Shown here: positions 9,267 through 16,997 of the stretch, piece by piece
How positions within the stretch are numbered: position 1 is the stretch's first letter
Layout: each line of letters begins with the position of its first letter
From: JABLTI01 sp035528035
Lineage (GTDB): Archaea; Asgardarchaeota; Heimdallarchaeia; JABLTI01
Assembly (NCBI GenBank): GCA_035528035.1
Contig: DATKZI010000013.1
Coordinates: forward strand, 1 to 64,000
DNA: 64,000 nt
Direction: 5' to 3'
The notes under the pieces: generated by a model
Told to the model about the DNA's origin: nothing
Database searches by the model: none
What the model saw: only the letters and a program-made list of their open reading frames with translations
Program-made: the position numbers and the translations under genes

Positions 9267-10145
9267 TTAACGCTCACGAAAGATTTTGAATGCAAAAATT
9301 TCTGATGTCTTGTCGAAAAACGCTACATCAAAGATATTTGTCAAATGATCAATAAAAATTGTCTGAAGATCATAAGCACTTGCCATTATTGGTAAATCAT
9401 CTATCTTTTCTTCACCGAGACCTGTCTCATTTTCCAAATAGACTTTTAAATTACTTAAAGCTGTTTTGAGGATTTCATCATCTGAAGCAAGATTATCAAA
9501 TATTTCTTTGTTTAACAAATAAATTTTGAATAACCAAATGTATGCTGCAAGGTATTCCTTGTTTGATAATGAAATAGAGCATCTTGCCAATAATTGATGC
9601 GTCTTTGTTTCAACATCACCATCATTTAATTGACAGATAACACCATAAACAGAATCAATTGATTGCCTGTAATAGTGTTTCTCAGAATCATCGAATTGGT
9701 CATATTTTGAAATTGAAGCTAAAATATCATCAAAAAGACTTTGGGTATTTTTCACAGCTTTCTCCGGTGAAACATGGATTACTTTTTGAAGTAGATTATT
9801 TAGTTGCTTGAATAAATTAATTCGTTGCTGTAAAGCTTTATCATAAGCTTTTTCAGCAGCATCATTGAGAAATTGATTGCTTGGTTTAAATTGCCAAGTA
9901 TTTAATGAACGCACTGCACTCTCGAGATTTTTAATAGCTAAATCTTCAGCGGGATTCAAAATTTCCTTTCCGATTTTTAATGGTGCACCTGTCCTTTCAG
10001 CAGTTAGTAATTTTATAATGATTTCTTCTGTAGTATCTTTTTCTTCTATTTTTATTATAGGATCTTTAGAATTATAACGTTCAGATTCAATCAATTCAAT
10101 ATTATCTTTAATGGAATTAAGTAAGATTTTTTGTTTATCACTCAT
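9267..10145 (-). CDS. Helical protein of unknown function, operon partner of the Dna2-like enzyme
   Basis: A 292-residue predicted soluble, mostly alpha-helical protein with no recognised motif, signal or membrane segment. It starts at ATG 10145 and ends 16 bases before the Dna2-like gene, so both are probably transcribed together, and it may be an accessory factor. Its N-terminal 60 residues are charged, while the rest alternates amphipathic helices (for example LFKQLNNLLQKVIH and AYIWLFKIYLLN). No function is assigned. Confidence 0.65.
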   Translation of the reverse strand: MSDKQKILLNSIKDNIELIESERYNSKDPIIKIEEKDTTEEIIIKLLTAERTGAPLKIGKEILNPAEDLAIKNLESAVRSLNTWQFKPSNQFLNDAAEKAYDKALQQRINLFKQLNNLLQKVIHVSPEKAVKNTQSLFDDILASISKYDQFDDSEKHYYRQSIDSVYGVICQLNDGDVETKTHQLLARCSISLSNKEYLAAYIWLFKIYLLNKEIFDNLASDDEILKTALSNLKVYLENETGLGEEKIDDLPIMASAYDLQTIFIDHLTNIFDVAFFDKTSEIFAFKIFRER

Positions 10146-10516
10146 TAATTTTAGCCACCATTAATTTATTTAAGATACAAATTAGTGAAGTATCTATATA
10201 ATAAAAATTCATTGTTTTGCTTCTGGAAATAATATAAATACATATTAAAAAAGATACCAAAAAGTTGATTGTAAGTAATTGACTCGAAAATCTGTAGAAT
10301 ATGAGACGAAAACAGCTATATTTTTCTCAATAAAACTTTAATTCAGATAACGAAGTAGATAGCTAAGGAAGCACAATAAAAAAGATATAACCAAATTAAT
10401 CAAAAAATACTTAATCGTTCTATAGAGAGACCTAAACTTCAAAATATGCTAAAGAGATGAAGAAATTATCTAAGAAGATTAAATTTATCTATTGATTAAC
10501 TTGAAAAAAATAACTA
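10146..10516. other. Intergenic gap between divergent blocks
   Basis: This 371-bp AT-rich stretch separates the minus-strand Dna2-like operon from the plus-strand glycan gene, so it must hold two divergent promoters. No RNA gene or convincing open frame is seen. The only recognisable item is the 10201-10230 copy of a 30-base sequence that recurs at 15658-15687. Confidence 0.6.
10201..10230 (+). repeat. Left copy of imperfect 30-bp direct repeat flanking the glycan island
   Basis: Matches 15658-15687 at 27 of 30 positions; all three differences are G here and A in the other copy. The copies bracket the glycan cluster in the same orientation. It may be a remnant of an insertion site or of a duplicated gene start. 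Confidence 0.5.
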
Positions 10517-10525
10517 GTGATTAAA

Positions 10526-11716
10526 ATGAATCCTAAAAAGTTCTTTTTTAACATCCTTAGAAAAATAAGGTTTCTTCTTCTTTCCACACTTGACTTTTTA
10601 ACACCTAAAAAAAGCAATTGTATATTATTTGGTTCCCGAGCTGGAAACCAATATGGTGATAATTCCAGATTTCTATTTGAGTGGGTAAGGGAAAATATGC
10701 CAAATTTGAATGCTTACTATCTTACTGCTGATAAAAAAATTCTAAATTCTGAAGATAAAGACAAGTCAATTATTTCATATCATTCTTTTGCTGCTCTAAA
10801 AAAACTCTTACGAGCGAAAAAAGTATTCATAACACATGGTTTTGCAGATATGCCTTATAAATCTCTCTGTAAGAAAAGGCATATTATATATTTTCTTGGT
10901 CATGGTCTTAGTTTTAAAAGAACAGATCTTGCTGCTAAAGAAATTGATTCTAAGAAAGCAAGAAAATTTAAGAGAACCACACAGAAGCTTTTTGCTTATT
11001 GCTCATCTGGTGTAGAACGACTAGCAATCCATGCTTATTATGGAATCCCATTTGATCGAATTAGAATAACTGGAACACCACGAAATGAGGTTTTATGGAA
11101 TAATATGAAAAACAAAAAGAATATTCAGTCAAATTTAGAGAATTTATTCTCATTTCAAAACAAATCTAAAAAAACGATATTATATGCCCCTACCTATCTC
11201 CCTGAACAAAAAAATGATTTTTTTTCATTTGAAGACTTCAATATGGAACAATTAAAAGCATTTCTTGAGAAAAATAATCTGTACTTATTTTTAAGAATGC
11301 ATAGAAACGACTTATTGAGATATGGAAAAATGGCTGAAGACCCTTCTAATAATAGAATTAGGATATTAGATTTCGATTTAGTAGCAGATGTAAACACCAT
11401 TCTTTATGAATTTGATATTTTGATTACAGATTTTTCATCAATATTTCTTGATTACTTAATTGTAGATAAACCGATTATTTTTATAACTTCAATATTAGAA
11501 GAGTACCAAAAGCAAACAGGCTTTTATTTTGATTATAACAGTGTAACACCCGGAGTTAAGGTTAAGAATTTTTCAGAATTTCTTGATTCTTTGAATGAGT
11601 GCCTTGACAAACCAGAAAAGTGGCAGGAAAAACGAATTGTTATAGCAAATCTCTTTCATGAATATCAAAAAGGTGAATCATGTAGAAAAATAATGGAATA
11701 TTCTATGAAGGATTAA
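10526..11716 (+). CDS. CDP-glycerol:poly(glycerophosphate) glycerophosphotransferase family protein
   Basis: A 396-residue GT-B-type transferase of the TagF/TagB family that moves glycerol-phosphate or a similar polyol-phosphate from a CDP donor onto a surface polymer. Visible family motifs are LFGSRAGNQYGDNSRFLFEW near the N-terminus, YFLGHGLSFKR, GTPRNEVL, ILYAPTYLPEQ, LRMHRND and the donor-site ITDFSSIFLDYL. ATG at 10526 is preferred to the GTG at 10517. It heads the glycan island on the opposite strand to the other members. The nearby CTP-using nucleotidyltransferase-like gene could make its CDP donor; that link is inference. Confidence 0.85.
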   Translation: MNPKKFFFNILRKIRFLLLSTLDFLTPKKSNCILFGSRAGNQYGDNSRFLFEWVRENMPNLNAYYLTADKKILNSEDKDKSIISYHSFAALKKLLRAKKVFITHGFADMPYKSLCKKRHIIYFLGHGLSFKRTDLAAKEIDSKKARKFKRTTQKLFAYCSSGVERLAIHAYYGIPFDRIRITGTPRNEVLWNNMKNKKNIQSNLENLFSFQNKSKKTILYAPTYLPEQKNDFFSFEDFNMEQLKAFLEKNNLYLFLRMHRNDLLRYGKMAEDPSNNRIRILDFDLVADVNTILYEFDILITDFSSIFLDYLIVDKPIIFITSILEEYQKQTGFYFDYNSVTPGVKVKNFSEFLDSLNECLDKPEKWQEKRIVIANLFHEYQKGESCRKIMEYSMKD

Positions 11717-11868
11717 TAATCTGTCAATTCACATTTTGTAAAAAGAAATGCAAAATATTCTGATTATATTTACTATATAAATATGAAGAGAAGCAAATTC
11801 AAGAAATTCTTTTTTATTTAAAAGATATAGAAGTCTTGATTTAGTTTGGGAAAACCTTATTTGTTATT

Positions 11869-12645
11869 TCATATTTTTTCATCAAAGAGCCATTTTTTTG
11901 TAAATTCAGTTGCTTCTAATAAATCATGCTTATAGTTAATATTGAACCAAGGTATATCATCGAAATCAACGAAATTTACAGCAAATTTCTTTTCCATAGC
12001 TAATTTGATAATATCAGTCCATCCAAAACGATTTTGTTTTTGTTCAACTTCTTCCGCGACTTTAAGAATGCTATTTGAAACTAAAAAAATACCTGTATCA
12101 ATTCTATTAAATGCTTTAATATCCTTTCCAATGGCTATTACTTCACCATTTTCGCCCAATATTTTTGTTGTGCTTCCTTCAACAATTTTTTGAGTTTTAA
12201 TAAAAGAATCGGTTCCAATAATAATATCAGCCTTGTCTTCTGTTTCAACTAATGTTTTTATAAATTTTTGAGAATAGAGATGATCACCCATAGACAATAC
12301 TATTTTACTGTTAAAATTTAAATCACTTATTTTTTTTAATCCGAGAAATCCACTGAAACCATTTTCTCGTTCTATAGCATTATTTAACACATAAAAGAAT
12401 TTTATTTCTTTGTTATGAGTTAAATATTCTTTGTTTTTCTTTTTTAAAAAATTCAAAAGAACTGGTTTTTTATAACCTATTACAAAAATAATTTTCGTTA
12501 TGTTATTTTTAATAAAATTATCAATAATATATTCAATTAAGGTTTTTTTGTTAATGGTTATCATTGGCTTTGGTAGTTTTTTTTCCACTTCTTGGAGACG
12601 ACTTCCATATCCAGCACAAAGAATTAAACCACAAAAATTATTCAT
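11869..12645 (-). CDS. Sugar/polyol-phosphate nucleotidyltransferase (NTP-transferase superfamily)
   Basis: A 258-residue GT-A-fold nucleotidyltransferase. The N-terminal signature GLILCAGYGSRL followed by KKLPKPMI is the NTP-binding loop, and LSMGDHLYS carries the metal-binding Asp. It resembles enzymes that activate inositol-1-phosphate, choline-phosphate or sugar-1-phosphate with CTP; the exact substrate cannot be read from the sequence. The start at ATG 12645 fits AGGTGATG a few bases upstream, better than the in-frame GTG/ATG at 12657/12654 that overlap the FkbM gene. It is the last gene of the minus-strand glycan operon and may supply a CDP-activated head group to the transferase at 10526. 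Confidence 0.82.
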   Translation of the reverse strand: MNNFCGLILCAGYGSRLQEVEKKLPKPMITINKKTLIEYIIDNFIKNNITKIIFVIGYKKPVLLNFLKKKNKEYLTHNKEIKFFYVLNNAIERENGFSGFLGLKKISDLNFNSKIVLSMGDHLYSQKFIKTLVETEDKADIIIGTDSFIKTQKIVEGSTTKILGENGEVIAIGKDIKAFNRIDTGIFLVSNSILKVAEEVEQKQNRFGWTDIIKLAMEKKFAVNFVDFDDIPWFNINYKHDLLEATEFTKKWLFDEKI

Positions 12646-12646
12646 T

Positions 12647-13393
12647 CTATTCATCACCTAAGAAAACATAGATATCCCCGCGTTTAATATTTCTCTTATT
12701 TTTGTTTTTCTGTATTGATTTTAATAATTCATTTTTATCAACCCAATTTTTAAAAATAAATTTATTAGTATCATCAATATAATAATTAAACTTCGGAGAA
12801 CCAAGACGTTCGAGACTTTCAATACAATCGTGGACTTTTCCTGGTATTCTGAAATGAAATTCGAATGAGAGATATTTTATTTTTTGATTTAATCCATCTA
12901 AAACCTTCTTCTCTAGATTCTCAACATCGATCTTACAAAATGCAGGCAAACCATACATTTCTATTAATTTGTCTAATGTTATAGTAGGAATTTTTATTGG
13001 TTTACTCCAAACACAATCAGTAAATTCTTTGGTAAATTCAAGAGAAAAGGTTGATCGGGATGGTTTATCTTCACAAGGATAAAACAGAAGAGTGTTTTCT
13101 TCATCTGAAGCACCCATATTAAGGAGCTTAATTTTATCGTTATTTTTGTATTTTTCTTGAAGATTCAAGAAAAGATCTGGATGAGGTTCTACACCAATAA
13201 CATTCGCACCTAACTCTAAGAATAGGTCACTCATCTTACCTTTGTGTGTTCCGATATCAAAACAAAGCGTTTCGTTTTGAATAAAAAGACTATAAATCTT
13301 TCTTAATCTTTTCCTCTGCTGTTTCATTTTTATTGGATTAATAATAGGATATTTTATGAATTTTCTATAGATACCTTTCAGTGTTACGGGCAT
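12647..13393 (-). CDS. FkbM family methyltransferase (copy 1)
   Basis: A 248-residue SAM-dependent methyltransferase. Motif I is LCFDIGTHKGKMSDLFLELG, followed by VIGVEPHPDLF, and KIDVENLEKKVLDGL carries the FkbM family Asp-x-Glu segment. FkbM enzymes O-methylate sugars or secondary metabolites, and the surrounding glycosyltransferases suggest methylation of a surface glycan. Its neighbour at 13863-14603 is a close paralogue with near-identical DNA over long stretches, implying recent tandem duplication. The start ATG is preceded by CAGAGGT. Its stop lies next to the start of the nucleotidyltransferase, so the two are co-transcribed. Confidence 0.88.
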   Translation of the reverse strand: MPVTLKGIYRKFIKYPIINPIKMKQQRKRLRKIYSLFIQNETLCFDIGTHKGKMSDLFLELGANVIGVEPHPDLFLNLQEKYKNNDKIKLLNMGASDEENTLLFYPCEDKPSRSTFSLEFTKEFTDCVWSKPIKIPTITLDKLIEMYGLPAFCKIDVENLEKKVLDGLNQKIKYLSFEFHFRIPGKVHDCIESLERLGSPKFNYYIDDTNKFIFKNWVDKNELLKSIQKNKNKRNIKRGDIYVFLGDE

Positions 13394-13862
13394 AATAATA
13401 CCTCTGTTATTTCGTTTGTTTTATTTCTATTTTTCCTTTGATATGTATATATAGTTATTTTTATGTTCAATTGAGAATTCTTTTTTACAATCAGTACATC
13501 AATGATAATTGATATGAGTATATAAATAAGAGATTTTTAATTCATCTCTTAAAAAACCAATGTTATTTGAATTATAATAGGGGTAATTAATTGGAAATAG
13601 TGGTATGTTAGTCATTTTTCATTTCTTCTCACTATTGTAATTTATTCTTGATACATTAAAGAGCAATATCAGTGATACTTCTTTGTGGTGTTTTTTCCAT
13701 AAAAATAACAAGCATTCTATGATCTGCTTGTTCCATTTGCTCGTTTGTTGTTTTGTCTATCCCAATCATCTCTCGTTTGGTAATAATATTTTATGATATT
13801 ATCAATTATTTTTCCTTTAATCATAATTCATTCTCAGCGCGTACAAATTTGTCGTTAATTTC
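13394..13862. other. Spacer between duplicated FkbM genes, with a small coding-like relic
   Basis: This 469-bp region separates the two FkbM copies. On the minus strand, 13717-13824 opens with ATG and encodes 35 residues (ending ...RANGTSRS), while a second frame overlapping its end reads a protein-like string finishing in EKTPQRSITDIAL before a TAA near 13663. Together they look like a decayed gene with a frameshift rather than a working one. TATA-like runs near 13445 and 13520 could serve the downstream FkbM copy. No RNA gene is seen. Confidence 0.35.
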
Positions 13863-14603
13863 TTAGTCAAAAAAAACATAGATATCCCCACCATGTTCAT
13901 TCACTTTATTCTTTTTTTCCAGTATCGATTTTAATAATGTCTTTTTATCTGCCCAATTTTTTAATACAAATTTATTATTATTACCAATATAATAATTAAA
14001 CTTCGGAGAACCAAAACGTTCAAGACTTTCAGTACACTCAGAAATTTTTCCAAGTAGTTTGAAATGAAATTCGAATGAGAGATATTTTATTTTTTGATTT
14101 AAACCATCTAAAACCTTCTTCTCTAGATTCTCAACATCAATTTTACAAAATGCAGGTAAGCCATACATTTCTATTAATTTGTCTAATGTTATAGTAGGAA
14201 TTTTTATTGGTTTATCCCAAATATAATCATCATATTCTTCTTTAAGTTCAAGAGAAAACGTTGAAAAACCCGGTCTATTTACACATGGATAAAACAGAAG
14301 AGTGTTTTCTTCATCTGAAGCACCCATATTAACGAGCTTAATTTTATCGTTATTTTTGTATTTTTCTTGAAGATTCAAGAAAAGATCTGGATGAGGTTCT
14401 ACACCAATAACATTTGCACCTAACTTCAGGAATAAATCACTCATCTTGCCTTTACTTGTTCCGATATCAAAACAAAGGTCTCCATTTTGAATAAAAAGAC
14501 TAAATATCTTTATTAATTTCTTCTGCTGCTGCCTACCTTTTATTGGATTAATGATAGGATATTGTATGAATTTTTTATAGATACCTTTCAGTGTTACGGG
14601 CAT
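13863..14603 (-). CDS. FkbM family methyltransferase (copy 2)
   Basis: A 246-residue paralogue of the preceding FkbM protein with the same SAM site (LCFDIGTSKGKMSDLFLKLG, VIGVEPHPDLF) and KIDVENLEKK motif. Both copies begin MPVTLKGIY, so the start is ATG 14603, not the upstream in-frame codon at 14648; AGAGGTC at 14611-14617 is the ribosome binding site and overlaps the glycosyltransferase stop. The copies differ mostly around residues 90-110 (after FYPC) and at the C-terminus, positions that may set acceptor specificity. The presumed role is glycan O-methylation. Confidence 0.88.
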   Translation of the reverse strand: MPVTLKGIYKKFIQYPIINPIKGRQQQKKLIKIFSLFIQNGDLCFDIGTSKGKMSDLFLKLGANVIGVEPHPDLFLNLQEKYKNNDKIKLVNMGASDEENTLLFYPCVNRPGFSTFSLELKEEYDDYIWDKPIKIPTITLDKLIEMYGLPAFCKIDVENLEKKVLDGLNQKIKYLSFEFHFKLLGKISECTESLERFGSPKFNYYIGNNNKFVLKNWADKKTLLKSILEKKNKVNEHGGDIYVFFD

Positions 14604-14616
14604 AATTATAGACCTC

Positions 14617-15591
14617 TCATATATTAAGAAAGAGATTCGTAAAATCATTAGTTATTTTATTAATGTCTAGATTTGAGATAATTTTAGTATTAATTGCTTG
14701 AATTTTTTCTTTTCGTGCCTTATTTTCCATATTTGATATTTCTATCACTTTATTAATAAAATCGTCTTGGCTTGAATAGATATTTTCACTTGGAAGGAAC
14801 TCTTCTACACCATCCCAAAAGTGTGACAATGGATAACAACCACAAAGAGTGCCTTCATGGAGAGCATAATGAAAGCTTTCATGAACACTATTACTTACAA
14901 TTATATCCATAGCACTTAACCATTCAACCTTATCCTTAACAAAGCCATATAAGAACACCTTGTTATCAAGGGCTAATTTTTTAACGAGTTCTTGAAGCAT
15001 CTTTGTTTGATACTCGTCACCCTTTCCACCAATATGCAAAGTAAATCCCTCATCTTTTTCTAATAATTTTTTAAAAGCGAAGATTAGATCGTAAGGTCTT
15101 TTCCGTTCATTGATTTCCCCGAATATAGCTATTTTTTTATCAAAGGAATTCTTCGTTTTTACAGACTGAAATTCTTCAAGATTAATAGCATTATAAATAA
15201 CAACACTCTTATCCTCTAATTCTGGATAATCTTCAATAAATCGTCTTTGCATTGCCTTACAAACAAAAATCACTTTATCGACATTTTCCCAATTTATTTT
15301 TTTCCTGTTAACGAAATAATCTCCTCGATGACATCTAACAATAACCTTACCTCTCCTTTTCTTCTTTGCTACATAATTTAATATATCACTTACCCATTCA
15401 ATAAAAATAACCTTGGATTTAAGATGGGGCATAACCCTGAGAGGGATATATAGTTTATACGGTAAGGGAATTTTTCTCGTTTTATTACTTATTTCAATTG
15501 TTTTTATAGAGAATATTTTTTTGAGGTTAGTAAGAAGTCCTTTGATGAATAAATTATTACTATACATAAAAGTAATATGAGGTTTTTTCAA
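14617..15591 (-). CDS. Glycosyltransferase family 4 (GT-B) protein
   Basis: A 324-residue retaining-type glycosyltransferase. The C-terminal Rossmann half contains VIYNAINLEEF, IAIFGEINERKRPYDLI, GKGDEYQTKML, VFLYGFVKDKVEWLSAMDI and NSVHESFHYALHEGTLCGC, the ExxxxxxxE-type nucleotide-sugar site of GT4 enzymes. No membrane helix is seen, so it is probably peripheral on the cytoplasmic face. It is the first gene of the minus-strand glycan operon and its stop overlaps the ribosome binding site of the FkbM copy. The donor sugar cannot be predicted. Confidence 0.87.
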   Translation of the reverse strand: MKKPHITFMYSNNLFIKGLLTNLKKIFSIKTIEISNKTRKIPLPYKLYIPLRVMPHLKSKVIFIEWVSDILNYVAKKKRRGKVIVRCHRGDYFVNRKKINWENVDKVIFVCKAMQRRFIEDYPELEDKSVVIYNAINLEEFQSVKTKNSFDKKIAIFGEINERKRPYDLIFAFKKLLEKDEGFTLHIGGKGDEYQTKMLQELVKKLALDNKVFLYGFVKDKVEWLSAMDIIVSNSVHESFHYALHEGTLCGCYPLSHFWDGVEEFLPSENIYSSQDDFINKVIEISNMENKARKEKIQAINTKIISNLDINKITNDFTNLFLNI

Positions 15592-15657
15592 GAGAGTTCA
15601 CCTTTCTAAGGATACAAGATATCATTTATATTTTTTTTGAGCTACTATAATATTTTT

Positions 15658-15687
15658 ATAAAAATTCATTATTTTACTTCTAGAAAT
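15658..15687 (+). repeat. Right copy of imperfect 30-bp direct repeat flanking the glycan island
   Basis: Matches 10201-10230 at 27 of 30 positions, same orientation, just beyond the start of the glycosyltransferase gene. It also forms the beginning of the decayed reading frame annotated here. Confidence 0.5.
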
Positions 15688-16074
15688 GGCTACATTGGAC
15701 AAAAATCATCATTTTTAGCAATTACTGATGAAACACAATACGAAGATTATAATTTTGCTGACAATGAATCCGAACTAGAAATCAGTATTGATGATTTCAT
15801 GGGCTTTTACTCTTGAAGTGAAGTGGTATCTGTTGATTGTATAGAACAAATTGTTTATTCAAATCCATTCAACTCTAATCTATCTGAAAGTAAACTCTAT
15901 TTGAACTATCCTGCTAGTGATTTAATTATCCATGATCCAAAAATAGGTATGGTAAATATTCTATAAATTGAACAACCAACCCCAAGCATAGGATTTTCAT
16001 TATATACAATCGATGGTATTACCTTATTAGTAGCTCTTGGAGTAACTTTCCTAGCTTTAAGTAGAACTAAATGA
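15661..16074 (+). pseudogene. Decayed gene for a C-terminally membrane-anchored protein
   Basis: One plus-strand frame reads as coherent protein from about 15661 to a TGA at 16072-16074 but is broken by TGA at 15814 and TAA at 15964. The readable parts are an acidic segment (YEDYNFADNESELEISIDDF), a middle part rich in Asn/Ser (NPFNSNLSESKLYLNYP), and a C-terminal PTPSIGFSLYTIDGITLLVA helix ending in ALSRTK. The Pro/Gly linker, single hydrophobic helix and short basic tail are typical of archaeal cell-surface proteins. No start codon or signal peptide survives, so it is probably a 3' remnant. Confidence 0.6.
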
Positions 16075-16107
16075 CGAAAGAGAAACTAGATTTTCTTTTC
16101 TTCTTTT

Positions 16108-16884
16108 TTAATCATTCTTATTTGTTGCTAATGATGATAGAATATTTGCGCGAGTAATTAGTAATTGGATCTTTTCATTATCTGGAAATCTGCCTGAAAT
16201 TCTTCGCAATTCTTCCAAAATTTGGTTTAATTCATGAATTCTATTATCTCGAGCTAAAGTACCAATTAAATTAGTTAATGCTTGTGCAAATTCGATTTGA
16301 ACATCAACTAAATCTCTATACTTATTAGCAAACATTCGAAATTCAAACAATAATCTATCACAAATAAAATTCTGTCTGTCAGAACAAAAGCGATTGATAG
16401 CGCTTGCATAGCTTCTTGCATGATAATATACTACTGTTTGATTTTTAGGATTTCTTTTAACTAATAAATGTAAACGATTTAGAAATTTTGAAGTTCCTTC
16501 TGTATCCCAAGAACCTCGCATAAACATTATTGCTGTTGATAAAGAATCAGCTAGATTTTCACAAACAACCTCATTTTGACTTGCTTCGTAAAGTTCCTCT
16601 AATTCATCTAAAATATTTAACATATCAGCAAAAGCACGTCTTTCACCAAACATACGTGTAGCATTCTTTAATGCTCGTGAATAGGATTCTTGAATAGCTC
16701 TATTCTCAGGATTTGCTTGACTTATTTTAACAAATTCATCATGCCATTCTGAGAATTCAGAAAGTGGTTGTTTAGGAGCAAAATGAGTTATTAAATCTGA
16801 TAACTCAAAGGCTCGTATTTCAGCTAAGCTTTCAGAATCCGCAGAGGATTTTTTATTTAAGTCAGAGGGAGATCTCAATAGCAT
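16108..16884 (-). CDS. Helical-repeat (TPR-like) protein
   Basis: A 258-residue soluble protein built of repeated helix pairs of about 40 residues, seen in YSRALKNATRMFGERRAFAD, AMFMRG-type segments, YARSYASAINRF and FAQALTNLIGTLARDN, with connecting NP-x-N and FPDNEKI turns. The same pattern (NPEN..., KFPDNEKI...) occurs in the 416-residue protein at 41546-42796, so they belong to one family. Such repeats usually mediate protein contacts; no catalytic motif is present. GAGGA abuts the ATG at 16884, so the in-frame TTG at 16878 is a reasonable alternative start. Confidence 0.6.
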   Translation of the reverse strand: MLLRSPSDLNKKSSADSESLAEIRAFELSDLITHFAPKQPLSEFSEWHDEFVKISQANPENRAIQESYSRALKNATRMFGERRAFADMLNILDELEELYEASQNEVVCENLADSLSTAIMFMRGSWDTEGTSKFLNRLHLLVKRNPKNQTVVYYHARSYASAINRFCSDRQNFICDRLLFEFRMFANKYRDLVDVQIEFAQALTNLIGTLARDNRIHELNQILEELRRISGRFPDNEKIQLLITRANILSSLATNKND

Positions 16885-16997
16885 TCCTCATGTTATAAGC
16901 TTAAAAAACGACATGTGGTAAAATATACATTTCGTTTGATACTAAAAATCGACAAAAAAATAAGAGTCTGTTTCTGTAAAACATGAAGAAACAGCTG

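Noticed and set aside
15814..15966. Reading the TGA and TAA as recoded codons (selenocysteine or similar)
   Set aside because: Two different stops are involved, no recoding structure is evident, and no start survives, so decay is simpler.
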